Positions 44,063-55,100 of a stretch of DNA of 64,000 nucleotides are shown here, one piece after another. This DNA comes from Trichoderma breve (taxonomy: Eukaryota; Ascomycota; Sordariomycetes; Hypocreales; Hypocreaceae). Made by a program: the position numbers and the translations under genes. Location: the NCBI RefSeq assembly GCF_028502605.1, contig NC_079232.1, positions 4,402,001-4,466,000 on the forward strand, written 5' to 3'. The notes beneath the pieces were generated by a model. It ran no database searches. It was not told where the DNA came from and saw nothing but the letters and a program-made list of their open reading frames with translations. How positions within the stretch are numbered: the first letter of the stretch is position 1; every line of letters begins with the position of its first letter.

Positions 44063-46756
44063 ATGAACTATGTACGTCCCACTATTAGCGATGCCGGATG
44101 GCGATGGCCTTTCAGAAAGTTTGGTCTCAAACACGAGGACATGTTTACCACCCTTCACGATCGCTTCAATACTCAAACGATACCTCTACAAAACACTGCG
44201 GCATTCCATAACGATGTCTGCGGGCTCATCTGTGAAAGCAACACTTTGGAAGAACTCTACTCGGCGCTAGAAAAACGCAAGGAGCAGCGTATCAAAGAGC
44301 TGAATGATGCATGGGATGATGTCGCCATCACTATTGGAACTCGCCCGGCGCTCCTGGGCTGTAGGGTCTGCTTGGAAGACGACCATGAAGATACGGGGAT
44401 ACCGCCGGGATCAGCCAACGACACCAGGACGGAGCGGTGGCTTTCCTTTGTCCAATACGCCCGGATGCCATCGTTTGATAACATTATTACCTTTTTCGAT
44501 GGCTACGTCAGAGACGAGCGCAAAAATCGATTCGCAAAGTGGACGGGGAGACGCCGACGACCGGCTATAGAGGACGATCCTTCTACAGCCACCCCAGGCC
44601 CTACAGAGGCGGTCGAGGAACGCAATAAGCCAGAGTCGCCACGCAAGGCGTCTCCGGAAGCCCGGAGCGACTCGCAACCCGCATCGTCAAGGGGGCGGCA
44701 GTACGAAGCTCAGGAGGGTTTGACGAAGGCGTACAAGATGATTAAGGGGCTTTGCGAGGAGTTCATCAATGTGGAAGAGACTGTTGTCGATGATGCCAAG
44801 GACCTCTTTAGATTCATGGACAAGTACAAGATGATGAACGGCCATTCCGAGGACGCTGTCTTGTACGGGTGCATCTTTCTTGCCTGTCGAAAGCACAACG
44901 TGCCCCGAACGTTTAGCGAAATCTTCTCCTGGCTTAACGCGAATAAGACAGAGGTTAGAAGAGTGGCTAAACAATTCCAGGACTTCCTGAATAAGTTCCC
45001 ACATGTAGAAGAAGAGGATGCTGCGCAAAGGCCTGTTCAAACGACCGAGGGCTCGGCCACGAGAGAAAGCACGAATGAAGAAGACGCACAAGGATCCCGA
45101 CGGAGTTGGCGACAAGTGATGAGCGAGAGTGTCTGGCTTAGCGACATGGAGGAACACGATCAACCAGAGTCATCACCTAAAGCCCCTATATCGTCAAGGG
45201 AACAGCATTACGAAGCGTACAAGAAGATTGATGAGTTTTGCGAGATCATTAACGCGGGAGAAGTTATTTCTAATAAAGCGAAGGATATCTTCAGGTATGT
45301 CGATGAGCACAAGATTTTGGAAGACTTTGGTCAGGAGAATATTATTGGCGCATGCCTCTCTACTGCTTGTCGGATACACAAAGTATCCCAAAAGTTTAAA
45401 GAAATATACTACTCTACCAATCTCGATATGGTCGAGGTTAAGAGAGCGGCTTATCGCCTCGACCAGCCAAAGTTCCCGTTTATTAAGGGCGAAAGTGCTG
45501 GGGATAATGACGCTCAGGAACATGATAAACCAGAATCGTCACGCAAAGTGTCTCCAGGAGCCCCGAGCAATACGTCGCAACCCACATCGTGGAAGGGGCA
45601 CCATCACGAAGCGTACAAGGAGATTGGTGCGCTTTGCGAGGCAATTAATGCGGGAGCGAATGTTTCTAAAAGTGCCAAAGGCATCTTCGGACTCATAGAC
45701 AGGCGCAAGTTCACAAACGGCAAGCCCCAGGAAGCTGTTGTTGCCATATGCGTCTTTGTCGCTTGTCGACAACAAAATGTACGCCGAACGCTTGAAGAAG
45801 TCTTGCGGCATACTCGTACTAGTAAGGAAGAAGCTGTCAGAGTGTTTGAACAATTCCGAGACCTCGTGTACAGCCTCGAAGATGCTGAAGCCGAGAGCGC
45901 GCCGGAAATTCCTGTTGAAACGAGCACAGCAGGAAAAAGAACGAATGATGAAGACGCACAAGAATCCAAACAGAAAAGACGACGCGTGATGAGCGAAAGT
46001 GATGAGGATAGTGACACGGAGAGGCTTGCTGCCAGTCGAGACAAGTCGAAAGCCGCGGAAGCCATACCAACATTGAAGAGGGCCGAGAAACGCAAAAGGC
46101 CAGACGATTCGGAAGATGAAGCAAGAGACAAGCGGCCCAGGACGAACTACAGTCCAGTGCCCGACCTTTTCCAGGTACCTGATTCACCCATTAGGGGCCA
46201 ACCCGATGGTTATGCGTCGTCAACAGATCCATGGGCATCTTCGTCGGATTCAAGAGAGTCAAGCCCGGGTGGTTTGTCTCCAATTGCAGTGCACCATGAC
46301 GATGCCTCGGACAGGGCCAACTGGCAATGGCCTCGAAAGAAGACGAGAATGCCAGGCGCAAGTGCCAGCGGTCTCGCCTCTTCAGTGAGCGGTCAGTCAC
46401 CTCCCAATCAGCATCTGGGAACTGTCGACGCCAGCCAAGCGCTTCCACGAGGAGGTGCTGAACAGCCCCCTGTCAAAGATACTCCTGCCGACGCGGTGGA
46501 TTCGAAACGAACCAAGGGCGTGTCTCGCGCCATCCACCGGCTTCGAGTCGACAAAAGATGGTCACGCAGAGACCAAGAGACGTCGTCACCGCAGAAGCAG
46601 CCGCTTCAGAAGAGCCGCCGAGAGCGGAAAGCTTCGCCCTCTGTTGATCAAGTCGTGCGTTCCAGACGGTCTTCCAGGCGGGATACTAGACAAAAGCTGC
46701 TGTTTCTTGACGAGGATGGCACCCCATGCGTAGCTGCTTATAAACGGGAGACTTAA
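44063..46756 (+). CDS. Protein with three tandem TFIIB-type cyclin folds
   Basis: Single exon of 897 aa. Residues 1–165 form an unrecognised N-terminal domain (WRWPFRKFGLKHEDMFTTLHDRFNTQ, in part, then RTERWLSFVQYARMPSFDNI). Three repeats follow at 223–309, 385–466 and 517–602. Each has the first-cyclin-fold pattern of TFIIB: AYK.I...CE.IN......AK..F...D..K..........I..AC...ACR...V.RTF.EI. Repeat 1 (IFLACRKHNVPRTFSEIF) and repeat 3 are close to TFIIB; repeat 2 is more diverged (VSQKFKEIY). Linkers also repeat: an H/N-[DN]-[KQ]-PES-[SP]-x-K element before each fold and a DAQ..[RK]....VMSES element after folds 1 and 3. There is no zinc ribbon and no B-reader. The tail is disordered and basic (KRAEKRKRPDD-like, KRRRV) and ends in QKLLFLDEDGTPCVAAYK. 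I start at the ATG in a tttcaaaATGA context; an upstream in-frame ATG at 43991 would add 24 hydrophobic residues. A nuclear role in transcription is inferred. Confidence 0.75.
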   Translation: MNYVRPTISDAGWRWPFRKFGLKHEDMFTTLHDRFNTQTIPLQNTAAFHNDVCGLICESNTLEELYSALEKRKEQRIKELNDAWDDVAITIGTRPALLGCRVCLEDDHEDTGIPPGSANDTRTERWLSFVQYARMPSFDNIITFFDGYVRDERKNRFAKWTGRRRRPAIEDDPSTATPGPTEAVEERNKPESPRKASPEARSDSQPASSRGRQYEAQEGLTKAYKMIKGLCEEFINVEETVVDDAKDLFRFMDKYKMMNGHSEDAVLYGCIFLACRKHNVPRTFSEIFSWLNANKTEVRRVAKQFQDFLNKFPHVEEEDAAQRPVQTTEGSATRESTNEEDAQGSRRSWRQVMSESVWLSDMEEHDQPESSPKAPISSREQHYEAYKKIDEFCEIINAGEVISNKAKDIFRYVDEHKILEDFGQENIIGACLSTACRIHKVSQKFKEIYYSTNLDMVEVKRAAYRLDQPKFPFIKGESAGDNDAQEHDKPESSRKVSPGAPSNTSQPTSWKGHHHEAYKEIGALCEAINAGANVSKSAKGIFGLIDRRKFTNGKPQEAVVAICVFVACRQQNVRRTLEEVLRHTRTSKEEAVRVFEQFRDLVYSLEDAEAESAPEIPVETSTAGKRTNDEDAQESKQKRRRVMSESDEDSDTERLAASRDKSKAAEAIPTLKRAEKRKRPDDSEDEARDKRPRTNYSPVPDLFQVPDSPIRGQPDGYASSTDPWASSSDSRESSPGGLSPIAVHHDDASDRANWQWPRKKTRMPGASASGLASSVSGQSPPNQHLGTVDASQALPRGGAEQPPVKDTPADAVDSKRTKGVSRAIHRLRVDKRWSRRDQETSSPQKQPLQKSRRERKASPSVDQVVRSRRSSRRDTRQKLLFLDEDGTPCVAAYKRET

Positions 46757-48791
46757 GTGCCACGATGATGATAATATCATCAGGGGTACAGGAGGAACAT
46801 GACGGGGGGATTCAGAGCTGAGGGCTATTCGACTAATGGCACACCCATTAACCTGGCAGGGCTGAGGGCAGTGGGCAGCCTCTACGTCGCATAAACACAA
46901 GGCAGACGGTGACTGAGATCGAGTGCTAGTCGGCCAGAGGGCATACTCGTTAACTCGGCAGGGCTGGGGGCAGCGAGCAGTCAGTTGGCTCGACTAACAG
47001 CTCACATGTGGTTGAGAGCCATCTTCCAGCATGGTCGTTAATCTGACAGGGTCGGAGGCAGCGGCGTAGCTGAAGAAGGTCTCGACTGCAATGTAGCTGG
47101 TTCCGGGGACATGGTCGTTATCCTGGCAGGGCTGGGTGCAGCGGCGGAGTCTTTGGAGGCCTTGGAAACAGTTGAGATGCCGTTGGGGGAGATGAATGGG
47201 GGTTTTAGGGAAGATGATATACGTTGGATTGAGGCAACATGCCATCTGTTACCGGAGGATGAAGCTTATGGGAAGATGTCTTTAGCTTTCTTTGTTATCT
47301 GTGTTGCCTCGTGTCCTTGATTCCTCGGTTCCTTGTTTTCTTATTTCCTCAGTTCTTTGTCTCTCTGTTTCTTATTTCTTCGTTTCCTTCTCTTCTAGGT
47401 TCTTTGTTTATTTGTTTTTGTCAGCATATCCCGAATGTACCTAACGTGCGTTTTGAGATATCTTGTCTTGAGTGGTGTGAATTTTACGGGCTTATTGGTA
47501 ACTGAAGTGGGCATCTAGGTATACTATCCTTAGATACATGCTCTTTTAGATACCAGGAAGTTTAAAAGCAATCAATATTGGCAGGCATCTAGATGCAAAG
47601 ATACTGCTCCTATGTGATTAGTTTTTGAAGGGTTGGAGGTTTGCCTCATCAAATTGTTGGCAAGAAATGGACAGACTAGTAGGCATTCATCCTGATTTTC
47701 TGCAAGGGCTCAAAATCTAAAATGAAATTGGAGCATACGCAGATTGTTCTATAGTTTACTTGTTCGACACAATTGTTCCCATGGTTGCATGTTCAATGTG
47801 CTCATGTCGAAAAATGCAGATATGTATATGGCTACCGGGTAGCTGAATATTGTTGATGCTGGCTGTCCTGTGTATACACAAAGACCAAACGACTCTACGA
47901 GCAATTGTGAACTAGATAGGTATAGAGCTATATCAATTACCAAACCACCAAGCCCTTTACTCACTAGTTGAAATACGTAATGCCGTAGGTACCTGCTCGG
48001 CAAGCATGGGGAGGTATTAAACCGCATTGATCATTATTAATGTCGAGATAGATTATTAAGGTGAGCGAGTACTGCAGACAGATGCGCTTGTGACGTGCCC
48101 CGCAGCAGCCCACTTGGGTGTAGATTTGATGCTTGGTTATTGGAAATGTCTCCGAAGAGGCGGTATTAGCAGTGTAGTGACCTGTTGAGCTCAATTGATA
48201 GGCTTTGGAAAGATGTACAATGTGAGGTCTTAGCAGACATCTCCAGTACATGTAAACGATGATTTATGCCCATATCTCCCTGTTTGCTTCAATTGGTAGA
48301 CAATACATGTCGCATACGTCAGTCCTCACGGCAGATACCCCGCCACTCGTGCAGCTCCGCACTCGGTCGCTTGTACCTGCTACCTCGCTCAGGTCCCCGC
48401 GTGCCGTCACTGGGCCAAGCAGCCATCTCCCGTAGTTTAGCCGATGGAATGTACTAGGCCCTCGAATTTTCGGCCATGTCGTAGCCAGATGCCGCCTAGA
48501 GCTGCCTCCAGTGGATTATTAACTGCACGGCTCTGTAATACTCTCTACCCGTACATATTCTCTATTACTATTACTCAGTCACACCTCCAACCCGGCAATG
48601 CTCACGACGGGCACATTCTTGCGGGCTTGCTAAGAGGACCAAGAGCTGAACAATTGCGACCGTTTCCAGTTCTCGCCCTCTCTTGTGCCCTGTCTCATCT
48701 CATCACGGTGCATTTCTAATACAACCACCAAAACCCCGAATCCCGGTAGTCGGACGACCTCGAGCTTCGACTCCGACTTCGACCCTTCGCC
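46757..48791. other. Spacer between the triple-cyclin gene and Lon
   Basis: 2.0 kb. The first 0.4 kb holds the tandem repeat listed separately. A pyrimidine-rich stretch with ttcctt/ttctt words lies at 47300–47420. From 47500 to 48450 nothing is recognised. The last 300 bases are the likely Lon promoter and leader, with a two-unit GAAttTTC heat-shock-like word near 48465. Confidence 0.45.
46840..47150. repeat. Degenerate ~80–100 bp tandem repeat, four copies
   Basis: Four copies of a ~30-base core of the form cgttaacctggcagggctg-gggcagcg start near 46847, 46947, 47035 and 47114, so spacing falls from ~100 to ~80. The flanks also share words (ctagtcg/actaat before, cagc-g after). On the minus strand two copies translate in the pattern C[PT]QPCQ[VD]N[GD], which may be chance or the trace of a repeat protein. 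Confidence 0.6.
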
Positions 48792-51700
48792 ATGCTGCCC
48801 CGATCACGAGCCTCTGGGCGCCTGATCCTCGAGCGCTCGGCCGCACACCCAGCTCGAGCGCTGTCCGACTCGATTCCCCGGGCATGGACGCTGAGTTCGG
48901 CTCTCCGGGCCACGCAGATCGCCGGCCGTCGCTATCCCGGATTACGACCCCGGGTGCCGGGAGCGGCATTCTCCACAAGCGCAAGGCTGGGCAAGGAAAA
49001 GGACAAGAGCAACAACTTTTTCGATTCTGCCGTCGAGCCGCCGAAAGAGGAGGAGGACGAGGCCAAGGCCAAGCTCGAGAACAATGCCAAGGAGGAGTCC
49101 AAGGCCACCACCGCCGACTCAGTAGCCTCGTCTGCAAAGAATGAGGGCGGACAGTCGCAGGACGGAAAGCCCAGCGGCGCTGCAGGAAGTGCTGCCGGTG
49201 CCGGATCTGGCGCGGGTGGTGAGGGATCCGGCGGCGAGGGCGGGAAGCGAGGTCGCAAAGCTGCCGAGAGGGCGCTGTCCAAGCCCGTCATCCCAGAGGT
49301 GTATCCGCAGGTCCTGGCCATCCCCATTGCCCGGCGGCCGCTGTTCCCGGGCTTCTACAAGGCCATTACGATCAAGGATCCTAATGTCGCAACTGCCATT
49401 ACCGAGTCCATTAAGCGCGGCCAGCCGTATGTGGGGGCCTTTCTCTTCAAGGATGAGAACGAGGACGATGACGTTATTCGAAACGTCAACGACGTGTACG
49501 ATACTGGTGTCTTTGCCCAGATCACGAGCGCATTCCCCATTCACGGACAGGAGGGCGCTTTGACGGCAATTCTATACCCCCACCGGAGAATCAAGCTGTC
49601 CAGTCTCGTTGCACCTGGAGGACAGGATGCGAACAAGGCTGAATCCAAGACGGAGCCCGAGCCCGAACCGATACCACAAAAGACTATTGAGGAGGATGCC
49701 CAGCAAGAGAAGAAGGGTGATGTGGTGGCAAGCTTCGAAGAGAGTGCCGTGGAGAAGAAGTCTGAGCAGGCGACAGAAAAGTACGAGCCCACCTCGTTCC
49801 TCAAGAGATACCCCGTGAGCCTGGTCAACGTGGAGAACCTGGTGGACGAGCCCTACGACCCCAAGAGCCCCGTCATCCGCGCCGTGACCAACGAAATCGT
49901 CAACGTCTTTAAGGAAGTTGCTACTATGAACAATCTTTTCCGCGACCAGATTTCCACCTTTTCAATGAGCCAGTCCACCGGAAATGTCACCTCGGAGCCT
50001 GCCAAGCTGGCCGACTTCGCCGCTGCCGTCTCTTCCGGAGAGCAGAATGAGCTGCAGGAGGTCCTGGCCTGCATGAACATTGAGGAGAGGATGCAAAAGG
50101 CCCTGATTGTGCTCAAGAAGGAACTTATGAACGCGCAGCTGCAGTCCAAGATTACCAAGGACGTTGAGAGTAAGATTAGCAAACGCCAGCGGGAGTATTG
50201 GCTCATGGAGCAGATGAAGGGCATCCGTCGGGAACTTGGCCTAGAGTCGGATGGCAAGGATAAGCTGGTTGAAAAGTTCAAGGAAAAGGCCGCCAAGCTT
50301 GCCATGCCTGACCCTGTCCGCAAGGTCTTTGACGAGGAGATCAACAAGCTGGCTCATTTGGAGACTGCTGCCTCGGAATTCAACGTGACAAGAAACTACC
50401 TCGACTGGCTCACTCAGATCCCCTGGGGTCAGAGGAGTCCCGAGAACTTTGGCATCCCGAACGCCGTCAAGGTCCTTGACGAGGACCACTATGGATTGCA
50501 GGACGTCAAGGATCGAATCTTGGAGTTTATTGCTGTGGGCAAGCTCCGAGGTTCGGTTGAGGGCAAAATCCTTTGCTTTGTTGGACCTCCTGGTGTCGGA
50601 AAGACGAGTATCGGAAAGTCTATCGCCAGGGCGCTTAACCGGGAGTACTACCGATTCAGTGTTGGAGGTCTGACCGACGTGGCGGAAATCAAGGGTCACC
50701 GAAGAACATATGTCGGTGCTCTTCCTGGCCGGATCATCCAGGCACTGAAGAAGTGTCAGACGGAGAATCCCCTAATTCTGATTGACGAAATTGACAAGAT
50801 TGGACGAGGCTACCAGGGAGATCCATCTTCGGCTCTGCTGGAGCTGTTGGATCCTGAACAGAACAGCTCCTTCTTGGACCACTACATGGACGTTCCAGTT
50901 GATCTGTCAAAGGTCTTGTTTGTTTGCACGGCCAACATGACCGACACTATCCCTCGACCTCTTTTGGACCGTATGGAACTCATTACCCTGTCTGGATATG
51001 TCGCGGACGAGAAGAAGGCTATCGCGAACCGGTACCTCGCCCCGGCTGCCAAGGAGGCGGCCGGTCTGAAGGACGCAGACGTTCAGCTGACTGACGAAGC
51101 CATCGAAGAGCTCATCAAGTCGTACTGCCGAGAATCAGGTGTCCGAAATCTGAAGAAGCAGATTGAAAAGGTCTACCGTAAATCGGCACTAAAGATTGTC
51201 CAGGAGCTGGGAGAGGACGCCCTACCCGAAGAGGAGGCACTGACGGAAGAAGGCAAAGCCGCCGCTGCGGAAAAGGCCAAGGAATTGTCTGCAGAGGCTG
51301 AGGACGGCAGTGCAAAGAAGGCTGCTACTGAGGCCAGCGAAAGCGAAACTACAGAGAAGCCACGCAAGCCCCTACAGGTGCCAGAGAGCGTTCACGTCAG
51401 CATCGGCAAGGACAACTTGACAGACTACATTGGACCGCCAGTCTTTACGTCGGATCGGTTGTACGACGTGAGCCCGCCCGGAGTCTCTATGGGCTTGGCC
51501 TGGACGCAGATGGGTGGTGCGGCCATGTACATTGAGTCGATCTTGCAGGCACCCCTTCGACCCAGCTCGCGGCCCGGATTGGAGATTACCGGAAACCTTA
51601 AGAACGTGATGAAGGAGTCGACTACAATTGCTTACTCGTACGCCAAGTCGTTCATGGTTAACCAGTTTGCGGACAACCACTTCTTTGACAAGGCCAAGAT

Positions 51701-52184
51701 GCACCTGCACGTTCCCGATGGCGCCGTTTCCAAGGACGGTCCTTCTGCTGGTATCACTATGACCACGTCTCTTTTGTCGCTCGCCTTGGATACGCCAGTC
51801 AACCCGACGGTGGCCATGACGGGTGAGATTACGCTCACCGGAAAGGTTCTCCGGATTGGTGGGCTGCGAGAGAAGACGGTGGCAGCGAGAAGAGCGGGAT
51901 GCAAGACTATCATCTTCCCTAAGGACAACATGTCGGATTGGCTGGAGCTCCCACAGGTACTTTTTTATAACTCATTTAAGGAAATAGAATATAGCTAACT
52001 CTTTCTCTCTTTATAGACAATCAAGGAAGGCATCGAGGGTCACCCCGTAAGCTGGTACACCGAGGTGTTCAATCTCGTCTTCCCCGAGATCGACCGCGAA
52101 AAGGCCAACACCTGCAAGATCTGCGAGTGGAAGGCCCAGCAGAAGAAGAAGGATGACGCCGAGAACAAGGAAGACGACGACTGA
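48792..52184 (+). CDS. PIM1: Mitochondrial Lon protease (Pim1)
   Basis: Two exons (48792–51956, 52017–52184) give 1110 aa, the length of fungal Pim1. The first ~65 residues are Arg-rich and end in AAFSTSARLGKEK, a typical matrix-targeting and cleavage region. A Gly/Ala/Glu-rich stretch follows, then the Lon N-domain (VLAIPIARRPLFPGFYKAI). The AAA+ domain has Walker A GPPGVGKT (598–605) and Walker B LILIDEID. The protease domain has the Ser-Lys dyad: KDGPSAG (Ser985) and GGLREK (Lys1028). It degrades misfolded and oxidised matrix proteins using ATP. The short second exon carries the conserved end (IKEGIEGHPVSWYTEVF) and a CKIC pair near the C-terminus. Yeast PIM1 is heat-inducible; a two-unit heat-shock word upstream is compatible but weak. 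Confidence 0.96.
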
Positions 52185-55100
52185 AGCCGACGAGTCATGA
52201 AGCATACTCTTGGAAACCACGCGAGCATGAGGGGTTGAACGCCTCTCAACCTGGAAAGCATTTTTGAAAGAAGCAAAATGCTTTATTCATATTCAAGGTC
52301 AAACTCTATATCTCTTTTCATCATTTTTTCATTTGGTTCACTTCCCGGATCGCAACGCAACGCACGAAGGGGCTATGTTGCTGCCATGGGGTGCATGAGC
52401 TGGGCGTTTATTTTCTCCCCTCTGAATTTTCATGGAATTCGGGGGGATTTGACGGAACAGAATAACTCCTACTCATTGTAAAAAAAGACACAAAAAAAGA
52501 AAAACCAAACGGTTAAAAAAAAAAAGAAGGCTTCAGTTTGTTTTTGTCCAGACGGGCAAAGATAGGACTGGGGGTCAAGCAAATGTATATTAGATAAAAA
52601 CTCGGTTAGTGGACGAGCGATGTAGAATTACGGGTGGTTTAGAAAGGCGGGGGGGAAGGTGACATGAAAGCACGAAATCTCCAATTCAATAGAGAAGGGA
52701 AAGAAAGGCATGTAAGGAATCAGCAAATGGCATATTTTACGGCTTTAGAAGGTTTGATGAATGATGCTTTGATGTGATATGATGCTTGTGTAGTGTTGCT
52801 TGAGTGGCTGACACGGTGACTGAGTTGAGAAATGTCTGTCTGCAGCAAGTTGACTGGTGGAATAAAGGTTGACTTGACAGGGTTAAGCTCTAGCTGGTTG
52901 TATGTAGTGCCGATAGGTGATGATTATTTCCAACAGAGTGCATAATCTACGTGTACATACTCGTACGTCAGAACTTGGACAAAGTGTATGAGTTTGGCCA
53001 AAACAAAACAAAGCAAAACAAAATGCCAAAAAACGGGCTTTGCAAGGGAGTTCGAAGCTCGGAAGCGGCGAAGCGGCGAAGCGGGTCGGCAAAGGCGAGA
53101 TGGGGGTCTAGAACCAAGTACCTGGTAACTATCGTGCCGAATTACTCGTTCACTACTCCAACAGGGAAAATAGGTGAAGAGAGAACAAGACAGAGAAGAA
53201 GAAGAGAAGCAAGTTGGATGACGATACTGGAATCTCTCAGGCTGGGGGATTAGAGTGGTTGCTTCATGGCGTTCAGCGCATGCTGCTGAATTGGGTAGAG
53301 TCGGGAACTTAGTTTTGCCCTCTTGTTGCAGGTACACAGACGAAAAGTAAGGAACATGCAAGGGGCGGACAATGATTGGCATCAAATCCCGTCATCAGCA
53401 TCATCATCATCTTTGGGCTACGCGCAAAAAGCGAACATGTGCTCCCCTCGAAATCTGGTGATGGAGGGTTGGCGAGGTTCTGCCCAATGAAGCCCGTTGG
53501 TTTAATGCCCAAACCACATTATGAGCGAGAATGTGTGGATGGATAGATTAGGATATGTATCAATGATGATGCGAGCAAGTGCATGACACTGGACGCCATG
53601 TGGAAGCCCGAGGGAGCGAATTTCCAGGATTTTTGGTGCTCTTTGGCGGGCAGCCTCATTGTGCTGGGCTTAGCGGGATGCAGCCGTGCCTGACCCCGAC
53701 GCTAGGTTAAAACCATGGTTGTGCTCAATGCAAGAGAGGGTCATTGACGATAGAGTAGAGTCGACTGAGCTTTTTTCTTCTGCTTTAAACATGGTCATCA
53801 TTTTGACGAGAATGAGAGTTGGCAGCGCTCAAAAACGAGGAATCCAGAATCCAGAATCAAGGGTCCAAGTGGAGAGGGAAGCTCGTGCCAACAACATCCA
53901 TGAAATCGAGAGGCTGGTTGCCGTGCTAGCAACCCTCCGGCTTCAAAAGTTGCCAGTCTGCCGGTACGTGAAATACGCCTCAACGTATAAGCCATGATGT
54001 GCGTGCGCAGCCAAGATCATCTCGGAACGGGGGCCCGGGGTTGGGGCTGACATGTGAGTCTGCGGATGTGTTCCGTTCCTGGACAACTTATTTGTTGAAT
54101 AGGGAGGGATAGAGGCTATCACGTACTCGTACCTGTAATAGGGGGTTTACCCGAAGTGTGAGTCGTTGGGCAATGAATGGCTGGCTTCTATTTCATGAGG
54201 TGTGCTGCCAGGCATGGTAGTATTAACTTTGGGCATTGCTGCCATCGTGGATGCTGCGTGAAATCGGACATCTGAGCTGTCATTGTTCATGCTGGGCTCT
54301 AGCCATGGAACCACTGCATCTCTGGCTCTGCATCAGTTCATGGACCCAAACCTCGTGTATGTCATGTGTGTGATGCGCATGGCATGGCCTAAACCATTTG
54401 GCCGGGAACCGGATTCCACGTTCCCTGAGCTGCTTACATGGCTACCCAGGCACTAAGCAATATGGCTGCCCGGAAAGTCCGAGTCAAGACGGGACGGGAT
54501 AGGGATCAATAGCTCTGTTGCTTGGTCAATGGATTCCCAAAGAGGTCATTTGTGACGAGGCGAGAACCATCTCCATCTCCTGGAGAGAGATACGAGCATC
54601 TGCATGTACAACACAGTAGACGGTACATGTATGATGGCCTGGCATGAGCTGTAATGCGCAAAAGACGCAGCAGGCCCTGGCAGATGAGCACAGTAGGTAC
54701 CGATTCGATTGATTAAGTGGCCATGTACGATACGGCATAGTCCGATCTAGCCTGACTCCAGACACGGCGGGACGGGCTCGGATTGGAGCTAGCACGCATG
54801 TACGTGTTCGAGTAAGTAAGCATGAGACGCAGAAAGCAGAAGCAGTAGCAGCACATAGCGGTTCGCTGCCCAATCCCACCACCACAATCACAGGCCGACT
54901 TGTTGGTGGTGATAAGCTGGCGGTGCGACGTCGAAGGCGGTCCCACGAACTAGCCAGCATTACCCGGGGCTAGATTTGTTGTTTGATTGCCAACTCATCT
55001 TGGATGATGCTGTGCTCGTACTATCTCTGCTCCATCCAGGTTGTAGATGATGCTGTAGTAGGCAATTAATCTACTCAAATTCGCAGGCTAGGGATGCCTG

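Noticed and set aside
46994..47245. Minus-strand frame over the tandem repeats as a Cys-containing repeat protein
   Set aside because: Interrupted, with only two copies in frame and no credible gene structure; kept only as a repeat.
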